6,145 nucleotides of DNA from Bordetella parapertussis (GCA_945875935.1 CAMCNE010000121.1:1-6145), one strand, 5' to 3'; shown: positions 1 through 6,145, counted from the stretch's first letter. Notes: generated by a model from the sequence alone, not told the origin. Program-made: numbers and translations.

Positions 1-255
1 GAGAAAAATCTGCAGACCTTCACCGACATTCAGGCTCGTCTGGCTGAACCTTCCCTGGGTCTGTACGACACGGCGGTCCCCACGCCCGAGGTCTGGGGAC
101 AGTTTCTCAACGGTCAGGCTCCCGCGGTGCAGGGCTTGATGAGCAACTACCTCGAGCAGTCCAAATCCATGTTCGCTCAGATGCAAGATCAGATGGCCAA
201 GCAAGCCGAAACGCTGTTTCCCGGCATGCCCGGGTTCATGCCCCCTAAGCGCTGA
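1..255 (+). CDS. phaR: PhaR, polyhydroxyalkanoate synthesis regulator (C-terminal part)
   Basis: The window opens inside this reading frame, so only the last 84 residues and the stop are present. The visible part resembles the C-terminal half of PhaR from Comamonadaceae: a segment like KNLQTFTDIQARLAEPS, then PEVWGQFLNGQAP, then a Met/Gln-rich amphipathic helix (residues about 46-72 of the fragment, SNYLEQSKSMFAQMQDQMAK) and a short Gly/Pro tail ending in PKR. In the family, PhaR binds both DNA and PHA granules and represses phasin and its own gene; the DNA-binding N-terminal domain lies outside the window. The gene ends 48 bases before rimO, and I see no terminator between them. The family call is by recognition of sequence wording and is fairly sure; the function is known from the family, not shown here. 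Confidence 0.5.
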   Translation, partial: EKNLQTFTDIQARLAEPSLGLYDTAVPTPEVWGQFLNGQAPAVQGLMSNYLEQSKSMFAQMQDQMAKQAETLFPGMPGFMPPKR

Positions 256-285
256 GGCACGCGTTTTCGCCAGCCCGGCGGGGTA

Positions 286-303
286 TTGGGCGAAAATCCG
301 GCG
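286..303 (+). promoter_or_regulatory. Possible -10 element for a leaderless rimO transcript
   Basis: GAAAAT at 292-297 sits 6 bases before the ATG at 304, so a transcript could begin on the start codon itself. There is no Shine-Dalgarno sequence before this ATG, which fits a leaderless message. No good -35 box is visible at the usual distance, and rimO may simply be read through from phaR. An in-frame TTG at 286 is the only earlier start; it would add six residues and has no clear ribosome binding site. Confidence 0.5.
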
Positions 304-1716
<1,413 letters not shown>

Positions 1717-1717
1717 C

Positions 1718-2911
1718 ATGTCCGGCGGCGACGACGCAGCGCTGTCCGCCGAGACCGCGCTCATTCACCATCGATATGTGCCGCCGGCGCCGTTCGATGC
1801 GGTGCAGCCGCCGATCCACAAGGCCTCGACGGTCATCTTTGCCGACACCCAGGCGTTGCTCGCGCGCGGCTGGAAAGACAAGTCAGGCTACAGCTACGGC
1901 CTGCTCGGCACACCCACCACCTACATCCTTGAAGAACGCATCGCGACCCTCGAAGGGGGCTTGCAAACGCTGTTGATGCCCAGCGGCCTGGCAGCGATCA
2001 CGCTGGTCGATCTGGCCTTGCTCGGCGCAGGTGACGAGGTGCTGATCCCCGACAACGCCTATGGCCCCGGCAAGGATCTGGCCCGATGCGAGCTGTCTCG
2101 CTGGGGCATACGCCACCGGTTTTACGACCCCATGGATGTGGCCTCGCTGGCCGCTGGGCTCACGCCGGCCACCAAGCTAGTGTGGCTGGAGGCTGCCGGC
2201 TCGGTGACCATGGAGTTTCCGGATCTGTCCGAATCGATACGCGTGGTGCGTGCCCATGGCGCGTTGACGGCACTCGACAACACCTGGGGTGCGGGCATCG
2301 CCTTCAATGCCTTTGCGGTGGAAGCCGGCCTGGGCGTGGACATCTCGGTGCACGCGCTCACCAAGTACCCGTCCGGCGGTGCCGATGTGCTGATGGGCTC
2401 GGTCACCACCCGCGATGAAAGCCTGCACCTGCGGCTCAAGGCCACGCACATGCGCATGGGCTGCGGCGTTGCCGCCAACGATGTCGAGTTGCTGTTGCGA
2501 TCGCTGCCCACGCTGGTGCTGCGTTATCACGCGCAGGATCAGGCCTCGCGCCGGTTGGCCGCATGGTGGCGCGAGCGACCTGAGGCCGCCGCTGTGCTGC
2601 ATCCGGCGATTGCCGACTCGCCTGGGCATGCCGATTGGGCGCGAGTGTGCACGGCCTCGGCGGGCTTGTTTTCGGTGGTGTTCCACGAGCGCTACCCCGC
2701 GGCCAAGGTACACGCCTTCATCGATGCGCTCAGGCTTTTCAAGATCGGTTTTTCATGGGCGGGACCGGTGAGTCTGGTGGTGCCCTACGAGCTTTCATCC
2801 ATGCGCGCTCAGCCCTCATGGCCCGGTGTGCTGGTGCGGTTTTCGGTGGGGCTCGAGGGCGTTGAAGACCTGATCGCCGACCTCGCACAGGCGCTCAAGG
2901 TGCTGAAATAA
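1718..2911 (+). CDS. metC: Cystathionine beta-lyase (PLP-dependent, MetC type)
   Basis: This is a 397-residue enzyme of the Cys/Met-metabolism PLP family. It would cleave cystathionine to homocysteine, pyruvate and ammonia in methionine synthesis, in the cytoplasm. Visible landmarks are the N-terminal VQPPIHKASTVIF; YGLLGTPTTY (60-69); the active-site tyrosine Y115 in DNAYGPGKD; the PLP-ring aspartate D187 in ALDNTWGAG; the Schiff-base lysine K216 in HALTKYPSGGADVLMGS; and the substrate-carboxylate arginine R374 in VRFSVGLEGVEDLIADL. The order, the SITME-like SVTMEF and the length (E. coli MetC is 395) favour MetC over MetB, gamma-lyase or MetZ. One oddity is that the arginine usually found in the Y-G-R motif, which contacts the PLP phosphate of the partner subunit, is replaced by L62. 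The ATG starts one base after the rimO stop with no clear ribosome binding site, suggesting coupling. Its TAA stop overlaps the presumed start of the acyltransferase. Confidence 0.5.
   Translation: MSGGDDAALSAETALIHHRYVPPAPFDAVQPPIHKASTVIFADTQALLARGWKDKSGYSYGLLGTPTTYILEERIATLEGGLQTLLMPSGLAAITLVDLALLGAGDEVLIPDNAYGPGKDLARCELSRWGIRHRFYDPMDVASLAAGLTPATKLVWLEAAGSVTMEFPDLSESIRVVRAHGALTALDNTWGAGIAFNAFAVEAGLGVDISVHALTKYPSGGADVLMGSVTTRDESLHLRLKATHMRMGCGVAANDVELLLRSLPTLVLRYHAQDQASRRLAAWWRERPEAAAVLHPAIADSPGHADWARVCTASAGLFSVVFHERYPAAKVHAFIDALRLFKIGFSWAGPVSLVVPYELSSMRAQPSWPGVLVRFSVGLEGVEDLIADLAQALKVLK
2897..2900 (+). promoter_or_regulatory. Ribosome binding site for the acyltransferase (points to position 2908)
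   Basis: AAGG inside the end of metC lies 7 bases before the ATA at 2908. That is correct spacing for a start at 2908 and much too far from the first GTG at 2977. It therefore helps decide where translation began, at least ancestrally. The same bases also encode metC residues, so chance cannot be excluded. Confidence 0.5.
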
Positions 2912-4017
2912 GCACACGCGATACGCAAAGGCTCCCGCTGATCGACCTTCTCAAGGTCATCGGCTCACAGCTCATCGTGCTCCACCATCTGGCCTTCTAT
3001 GGACCGATGGCCGATCACGCCGCGCCGCTGATGCCCGACGTGATGGACTGGCTGGGCGATCAGGCGCGTGTGGTCGTGCAGATCTTTTTGGTGCTGGGCG
3101 GTTACCTGAGCGCTCTCAGCCTGGCGCCGCAGGGCCATCTGCACGGTCCGGCGCGGGTGGGTTCAAGAATCTTCGAGCGTTACTTGCGCCTGGCGTTGCC
3201 GCTGATGCTGGCCTTGCTGGTGGCCATCGCTGCGGCTGCGGTGGCCAGGCAATGGATGAGCCATCCGTCGGTTCCACAAGCGCCCACATGGACGCAGTGG
3301 CTGGCCCATGTGCTGCTCGCGCAGGATCTGGTGGGGCAAGAGGCACTGTCGGCGGGCATCTGGTACGTGGCGATCGATCTGCAGCTGTACGCCGCCTTGA
3401 TCGTGTGGATGGCGATGGTGGCCGCCTTCACCAAGGACGCGGACACGGCTCGCGCGGCGCTTGCGATGGGCATGGTGTGCGCGGTGGCCTGGTCTGCCCT
3501 GCATGTCAACCGCGACAGCCACTGGGACATCAGCGCGCCGTACTTCTTCGCCGCTTATGGTCTTGGGGCCTTGGCAGCCTGGGCGAGAGTCGGCCGCACC
3601 GCTCGTTATGCCTTCGGTGTGGCGATGGCCAGCGTGCTGCTGGGCCTGTGGCTGGAGTGGCGGGTGAGGCTCGCATTGGCAGCGGCACTCGCGGCCGTGC
3701 TGTGGGTGTGGCAATGCACGCGCAGTCCTGAAGCTGAGGCTGCTGCGCCCCCAGTTCGCCGGCGGCTGCTGGGTGCGCTGCACTACCTGGGCCAAATCAG
3801 TTACGCAGTCTTTTTGCTGCACTTCCCGGTGTGCCTGGTGGTCAACGCGGTGTTCACCGAGTTCGTGCCACCCGAGCCGTGGCCTCAAGCCTTGGGTTTG
3901 TTGCTGGCTTGGACCAGCAGCGTGGCCGTGGGCGCGCTGTTTCACCACTTGGCCGAAGCCCCGGTGATGAGGTGGATCACCCGCTGCCGAAACGCGGGCT
4001 GGAGGCTAGGCCTTTGA
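2908..4017 (+). CDS. Membrane acyltransferase, acyltransferase-3 family, with non-standard or lost start codon
   Basis: This is a polytopic inner-membrane protein of the acyltransferase-3 (OafA/NodX-like) family, which O- or N-acylates sugars, lipids or antibiotics; the acceptor cannot be read from the sequence. Many hydrophobic segments span the protein. Family marks are the histidine pair in IVLHHLAFYG (H26, H27 counted from 2908), the VVVQIFLVLGGYLSALSL segment (variant of the usual FFxLSG), and the late YAVFLLHFPV motif (H305). Counted from 2908 it has 369 residues. The frame is open upstream of the first usual start, GTG 2977, back to a TGA at 2863. The conserved N-terminal wording RLPLIDLLKVIG lies in this upstream part, so GTG 2977 would cut off 23 residues and much of the first membrane helix. 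No ATG, GTG or TTG is in frame there; an ATA at 2908 sits where a metC-overlapping ATGA would be expected. The last codons (Leu-Gly-Leu-stop) lie inside the 44-base repeat at 4006. Its location in the rimO-metC operon gives no clear hint of substrate. Confidence 0.5.
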   Translation: MSTRDTQRLPLIDLLKVIGSQLIVLHHLAFYGPMADHAAPLMPDVMDWLGDQARVVVQIFLVLGGYLSALSLAPQGHLHGPARVGSRIFERYLRLALPLMLALLVAIAAAAVARQWMSHPSVPQAPTWTQWLAHVLLAQDLVGQEALSAGIWYVAIDLQLYAALIVWMAMVAAFTKDADTARAALAMGMVCAVAWSALHVNRDSHWDISAPYFFAAYGLGALAAWARVGRTARYAFGVAMASVLLGLWLEWRVRLALAAALAAVLWVWQCTRSPEAEAAAPPVRRRLLGALHYLGQISYAVFLLHFPVCLVVNAVFTEFVPPEPWPQALGLLLAWTSSVAVGALFHHLAEAPVMRWITRCRNAGWRLGL

Positions 4018-4049
4018 TGAGACCTTGTGTCTCATCAACCTGCCTTTTT
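4006..4049. repeat. 44-base direct repeat, copy 1 (displaced copy of the smpB 3' end)
   Basis: This stretch matches 4085-4128 at 39 of 44 positions with no gap. Read on the minus strand it would encode the same peptide, GRLMRHKVSSKA plus stop, as the real smpB end, but it is preceded by an in-frame TAA and is not connected to smpB. All five differences from copy 2 (GGC/GGA, AGG/CGG, AAG/AAA, AAG/AAA, GCC/GCG) keep the amino acid. The repeat contains a perfect inverted repeat and the stop codon of the plus-strand acyltransferase. Similarity stops at both edges. Confidence 0.5.
4014..4049 (+). terminator. Hairpin with T-run, likely terminator of the rimO-metC-acyltransferase operon
   Basis: TTGATGAGAC (4014-4023) and GTCTCATCAA (4029-4038) form a perfect 10-bp stem with a 5-base loop, CTTGT. 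After six bases a run of five T's follows at 4045-4049. It begins within the acyltransferase stop codon. The gap between stem and T-run is longer than in an ideal intrinsic terminator, so efficiency is uncertain. Confidence 0.5.
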
Positions 4050-4084
4050 ATCGAAAAGTCCGGTGCCTCGCTGCGCGATGCGCG

Positions 4085-4128
4085 CTACGCTTTTGATGAG
4101 ACTTTGTGTCTCATCAACCGTCCTTTTT
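4085..4128. repeat. 44-base direct repeat, copy 2 (functional smpB 3' end)
   Basis: This is the partner of the repeat at 4006-4049, with a start-to-start distance of 79 bases. Here the bases are the genuine last codons of smpB on the minus strand. The 35 bases between the copies (4050-4084) resemble neither flank and contain no gene that I can support. Confidence 0.5.
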
Positions 4129-4543
4129 CTCTATCCCAGTCGCGTTCTTTTTCGGTGTTGCGCTTGTCGTGTTCGGCCTTGCCTTTGGCCAGTGCGATCT
4201 CGGCCTTGACGAGCCCGCCCTTGAAGTGAAGATCAAGCGGCACCAGCGTGAAGCCTTTTTGCTCCACCTTGCCCACCAGCCGCTTGATCTCTTCCTTGTG
4301 CAGCAACAGCTTCTTGGTGCGGTCGGCTTCCGGGCTGATGTGACTGGAAGCGCTGCGCAGCGCGTTGATGCGGCAGCCAATGAGATACAGCTCGCCATCG
4401 CGGATGACCACATAGCCATCGGTCAGTTGCACCTGACCCGCGCGGATCGCCTTGATCTCCCAGCCTTGCAGCATCACCCCCGCTTCGTATCGCTCTTCGA
4501 TGTGATAGTCGAACCGGGCGCGTCGGTTCTCGGCGATGGGCAT
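4085..4543 (-). CDS. smpB: SmpB, SsrA (tmRNA)-binding protein
   Basis: SmpB binds tmRNA and brings it to ribosomes stalled on broken messages, where its C-terminal tail enters the empty mRNA channel during trans-translation. The 152-residue protein has the whole family pattern: IAENRRARFDYHIEERYEAG at the N-terminus, LQGWEIKAIRAG, TDGYVVIRDGELYLIGCRINA, RTKKLLLHKEEI, KGFTLVPLDLHF, the conserved ALAKGKAEHDKR, and a basic tail ending RHKVSSKA. I choose the ATG at 4543; an in-frame TTG at 4570 would give 161 residues and an N-terminus of length nearer to other SmpB proteins, and it fits a promoter at 4583-4588, so the start is open. Neither start has a clear ribosome binding site. The gene is divergent from ratA, as in many Proteobacteria, and convergent with the acyltransferase. 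Its last 13 codons, stop included, are duplicated at 4006-4049 and contain a perfect hairpin. Confidence 0.5.
   Translation of the reverse strand: MPIAENRRARFDYHIEERYEAGVMLQGWEIKAIRAGQVQLTDGYVVIRDGELYLIGCRINALRSASSHISPEADRTKKLLLHKEEIKRLVGKVEQKGFTLVPLDLHFKGGLVKAEIALAKGKAEHDKRNTEKERDWDREKGRLMRHKVSSKA
4093..4128 (+). terminator. Second hairpin with T-run, overlapping the smpB C-terminal codons
   Basis: The same 10-bp arms occur at 4093-4102 and 4108-4117 with loop TTTGT, then five T's at 4124-4128. In the plus direction it would act as a back-up terminator in tandem with the one at 4014. In the smpB direction the hairpin forms just before the stop codon but has no U-run after it, so it is not a classical terminator for smpB. 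Confidence 0.5.
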
Positions 4544-4569
4544 GGGGATTTCGCGCTCGGGGCGCGTCA

Positions 4570-4589
4570 ATACAATCGATGCATTGTAT
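4570..4589. promoter_or_regulatory. Symmetric divergent promoter between smpB and ratA
   Basis: ATACAAT (4570-4576) and ATTGTAT (4583-4589) are perfect inverted arms around a 6-base spacer CGATGC. Each strand therefore carries a TACAAT -10-like box: plus at 4571-4576, minus at 4588-4583. With the usual 6-base gap, starts would fall near 4583 (plus) and 4576 (minus), giving leaders of about 5 bases to ratA ATG 4588 and 6 bases to the smpB TTG 4570. No good -35 box is seen on either side. It could instead, or also, be a repressor site. Confidence 0.5.
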
Positions 4590-5031
4590 GAAGCAGGTCA
4601 ACAAGTCAGTGCTGTTGTGGTACTCCCCGCACGAGATGTATTCGCTTGTGACCGCGGTGTGCGACTACCCGAAGTTCCTGCCATGGTGCGAGCGCGCCGA
4701 GGTGCTTGAACACACTGATGCATCCATGACGGCGCGGCTGCATCTGGCTTTTTCGGGCATCCGCCACGCCTTCACCACTCGCAATGAACACCAAAGCGAT
4801 CGACGGGTCAGCTTGAGGTTGGTCGACGGTCCGTTTTCACTTCTCGATGGTGTCTGGCGCTTCGAGCCGCTGGGCGCCGAGCCCAATGCCTGCAAGATCG
4901 AGTTCGAGTTGCGCTACGCCTTTTCCAGCCGGGCGCTCGAGGTCGTGATCAGCCCGGTGTTCGACCGCATCGCCAATACGTTTGTCGACTCCTTCGTCAA
5001 GCGTGCGGCTCAGGTTTATGGCGAGCGCTGA
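4588..5031 (+). CDS. ratA: RatA-like START/COQ10-family protein
   Basis: This 147-residue protein belongs to the polyketide-cyclase/START-like group that includes E. coli RatA and mitochondrial Coq10. In E. coli RatA was described as a ribosome-association toxin acting on the 50S subunit; Coq10 homologues bind ubiquinone and assist respiration, so the true role here is not settled. Typical wording is VNKSVLLWYSPHEMYSLV, DYPKFLPWC, the IRHAFTTRN strand, LVDGPFSLLDGVWRFEPL and the terminal helix FVDSFVKRAAQVYG. The start at ATG 4588 gives the conserved MKQVNKSV beginning; ATG 4579 would add three residues. No Shine-Dalgarno is present, in line with a near-leaderless message from the symmetric promoter. 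rnfH starts before its stop, so the two are translated together. The same ratA-rnfH pair divergent from smpB is known in E. coli. Confidence 0.5.
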   Translation: MKQVNKSVLLWYSPHEMYSLVTAVCDYPKFLPWCERAEVLEHTDASMTARLHLAFSGIRHAFTTRNEHQSDRRVSLRLVDGPFSLLDGVWRFEPLGAEPNACKIEFELRYAFSSRALEVVISPVFDRIANTFVDSFVKRAAQVYGER

Positions 5032-5329
5032 GCCCGCGCACATTCGCGTGGAAGTCGCCTTCAGTCCGGCAGCGGGGCAGGTCGTGTGCAGCCCGTTGGT
5101 GCTCGCTGCTGGCCAGACGGTGCTCGATGCGATCAATCAAAGCGGCTTGCCGATCGATGCGCAAAACCATCTTGGAAATCCGCCCAGGATCGGCGTTTGG
5201 GGACAGTTGCGAGCGCTCGATCACGTGCTGCGCGATGGCGATCGGGTCGAGTTGTACCGAGCGTTGTTGATCGATCCCAAGGATGCCCGGCGGCTGCGAC
5301 ATCGCAGCCAGCGCGCGGTCAAACGCTGA
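5018..5329 (+). CDS. rnfH: RnfH family protein (RatB, ubiquitin-like fold)
   Basis: A 103-residue protein of the RnfH/UPF0125 family, which adopts a small beta-grasp (ubiquitin-like) fold. In E. coli it is called RatB; its biochemical role is unknown, and its constant link with ratA suggests a common function. Evidence in the sequence is RVEVAFSP at the start, VLAAGQTVLDAINQSGL, then KxxLGNPPRIGVWGQL-like wording (NHLGNPPRIGVWGQL), and the diagnostic LRDGDRVELYRALLIDPKDARRLR near the end, followed by a basic tail. ATG 5018 overlaps the ratA end by 14 bases; an in-frame TTG at 4982 would lengthen it into ratA without support. It converges on the DUF4124 gene with only 21 bases between stops and no visible hairpin terminator there. 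Confidence 0.5.
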   Translation: MASAEPAHIRVEVAFSPAAGQVVCSPLVLAAGQTVLDAINQSGLPIDAQNHLGNPPRIGVWGQLRALDHVLRDGDRVELYRALLIDPKDARRLRHRSQRAVKR

Positions 5330-5350
5330 GGGCGCGTCTGGCCGAATCGA

Positions 5351-5848
5351 CTACTTGCAGTCGGCCTTGATGATCGCCTTCACCCGCCGCGTCTCATCGG
5401 CGCGGCCCTTGTCGTCAAGCACCTCCCGCTCGCCCTTCGAGTTCACGGTGGCCACCCGCAAGCCTTCATTCAGCCCGAGCAACTGGTTGCGCGCTCGGGC
5501 GCAACTGTCGGCCTTTTGCGCGGCGATCTTTTTCTCTTCAAGCTTGGCCTTGGCAGCCTTCGCTTCCTTTTCCTCGCGCAACTTCTTTTCGAGCTCAGGC
5601 TCGACGGTCTTGGCCGGGGGCAGCAAGGGCAGCGAAGCCACCGAAGCCGCTGCCGCAGCCGAGGACGCACGAACGGGTGCTGCAGCAGGCCGCAGCAGGA
5701 TGCTCGAATCTGGTGTGTCAGGCGGGGGCGGCAAGTCGCTGTACTGAGTGCGGCCTGTGCTGTCGCGCCACTTCCATTGCGCCGAGGCCGGCAGGCAAAG
5801 CACTGCGATCAACACCATGACCAGCCATCTGGGGAAACCGAAACGCAT
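5351..5848 (-). CDS. DUF4124 domain-containing exported protein
   Basis: A 165-residue envelope protein of unknown function. Residues 1-23 form a signal peptide: a basic start, a hydrophobic core (LVMVLIAVLCL) and a likely cut after ASA, leaving QWKWRD as mature start. The DUF4124 domain follows at once: WKWRDSTGRTQYSDLPPPP matches the usual 'W-x-D-x-x-G-x-x-x-Y-S-D-x-P-P' pattern. Then come an Ala/Ser/Pro-rich linker (about 53-80), a Lys/Glu/Ala-rich stretch likely to be helical or coiled coil (about 81-113), and a C-terminal part with C116 and C164, which could pair in the periplasm. AGGG (minus strand, 5862-5859) 10 bases before the ATG may be the ribosome binding site. It is divergent from guaB, an arrangement I recall from related bacteria. 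The role is not known. Confidence 0.5.
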   Translation of the reverse strand: MRFGFPRWLVMVLIAVLCLPASAQWKWRDSTGRTQYSDLPPPPDTPDSSILLRPAAAPVRASSAAAAASVASLPLLPPAKTVEPELEKKLREEKEAKAAKAKLEEKKIAAQKADSCARARNQLLGLNEGLRVATVNSKGEREVLDDKGRADETRRVKAIIKADCK

Positions 5849-5952
5849 GGATCAACAGCCCTCGCGAGAAACTGCGGAAAGTGTAAGCCTCGGCCATGTC
5901 TGGCAGGCTCTAAATGACCGGGATGCAACCCAATCGTTGGCACTTGCCTCCC

Positions 5953-5958
5953 TATAAT
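5953..5958 (+). promoter_or_regulatory. -10 box of the guaB promoter
   Basis: A perfect TATAAT lies 26 bases before the guaB start, so transcription would begin near 5965 and give a leader of about 20 bases. There is no recognisable TTGACA-type -35 at 16-18 bases upstream; TTGGCA at 5937-5942 is only 10 bases away. The 136-base divergent region (5849-5984) shows nothing else I can name, such as a purine-repressor operator. Confidence 0.5.
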
Positions 5959-5971
5959 TTCGTTTTGCGTC

Positions 5972-5976
5972 AGGAG
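5972..5976 (+). promoter_or_regulatory. Shine-Dalgarno sequence of guaB
   Basis: AGGAG with 8 bases to the ATG at 5985 is the clearest ribosome binding site in the window and fixes the guaB start. Confidence 0.5.
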
Positions 5977-5984
5977 CCAAATCC

Positions 5985-6145
5985 ATGCGCCTTCTTGGTA
6001 AAGCGCTCACCTTCGACGATGTGTTGTTGGTGCCAGCCTTCTCCCAGGTGTTGCCACGCGACACCAGTCTCGCAACCCGCCTCTCACGCAACATCGAGTT
6101 GAATCTGCCTCTCGTGTCCGCTGCAATGGACACGGTGACCGAGGC
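5985..6145 (+). CDS. guaB: GuaB, inosine-5'-monophosphate dehydrogenase (N-terminal part)
   Basis: The first 53 codons of IMP dehydrogenase; the gene runs off the window (the family is about 490 residues). The enzyme oxidises IMP to XMP with NAD, the committed step to GMP. The N-terminus is highly conserved and easily recognised: MRLLGKALTFDDVLLVPAFS, LPRDTSLATRLSRNIELNLPLVSAAMDTVTE. The FDDVLLVP and PLVSAAMDTVTE motifs belong to the TIM-barrel core; the CBS domains and the catalytic cysteine loop lie beyond the window. It has its own TATAAT promoter and a strong Shine-Dalgarno. In related bacteria guaA usually follows, but that cannot be seen here. Confidence 0.5.
   Translation, partial: MRLLGKALTFDDVLLVPAFSQVLPRDTSLATRLSRNIELNLPLVSAAMDTVTE

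Noticed and set aside
3163..3948. A 261-codon minus-strand frame inside the acyltransferase
   Set aside because: The wording is Gln/His/Arg-rich antisense; the plus strand encodes a convincing membrane protein.
4050..4084. A small gene or element between the two 44-base repeats
   Set aside because: 35 bases with no start, no similarity to either flank and no recognised motif.
4106..4591. A 161-codon open frame on the plus strand opposite smpB
   Set aside because: It is the mirror of smpB, has no recognisable motif and would cross the divergent promoter.
4982..5017. A longer rnfH from TTG 4982
   Set aside because: The added residues overlap ratA codons and do not resemble the family start; ATG 5018 gives the usual length.
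5330..5350. A terminator between the convergent rnfH and DUF4124 genes
   Set aside because: Only 21 bases with no inverted repeat and no T-run.
5771..5848. A lipoprotein signal in the DUF4124 protein (C18 in the hydrophobic region)
   Set aside because: The residue before C18 is Leu, not Gly/Ala/Ser, and an ordinary ASA cleavage site follows.
5861..5868. Palindrome CTCGCGAG upstream of the DUF4124 gene
   Set aside because: Eight bases only, no loop or partner site; expected by chance at this base composition.
5937..5958. A sigma-54-like site (TGGCAC followed by TTGC) before guaB
   Set aside because: TTGC follows TGGCAC directly, while sigma-54 sites need about five bases between the two blocks; a perfect TATAAT is present just downstream.

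Overview
The window looks like core chromosome of a GC-rich betaproteobacterium, most likely Burkholderiales and close to Comamonadaceae. This rests on the PhaR C-terminus next to rimO, the smpB / ratA-rnfH / DUF4124 / guaB order, and the wording of the proteins. No phage, IS, CRISPR, tRNA or rRNA gene is visible.

Left part, plus strand (1-4017): the 3' end of phaR (polyhydroxyalkanoate regulator), then rimO (methylthiolation of ribosomal protein S12), metC (cystathionine beta-lyase, 1 base after rimO) and a membrane acyltransferase of the acyltransferase-3 family that overlaps the metC stop. The last three are packed like one operon. rimO and metC share a loose theme: RimO consumes S-adenosylmethionine and sulfur, and MetC feeds methionine synthesis. 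The acyltransferase has lost its expected start codon: the conserved N-terminus is in frame and has a ribosome binding site, but an ATA stands where an ATG would be expected.

Middle (4006-4128): two 44-base direct copies of the smpB 3' end lie 79 bases apart. Each holds a perfect 10-bp-stem hairpin followed on the plus strand by five T's. The five differences between the copies are all synonymous in the smpB frame. This is the most unusual structure in the window. It reads as a tandem terminator and possibly as the scar of an integration event at the smpB 3' end.

Right part: smpB (minus) and ratA-rnfH (plus) diverge from a 20-bp inverted repeat that contains a TACAAT box on each strand. A DUF4124 envelope protein (minus) converges on rnfH and diverges from guaB (IMP dehydrogenase, plus), which runs off the window. 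smpB supports ribosome rescue by tmRNA, ratA encodes a START-like protein beside a ubiquitin-fold partner, and guaB opens GMP synthesis. All are housekeeping genes. I see no convincing new multigene system; the items worth following are the smpB-tail duplication, the symmetric promoter and the missing acyltransferase start.
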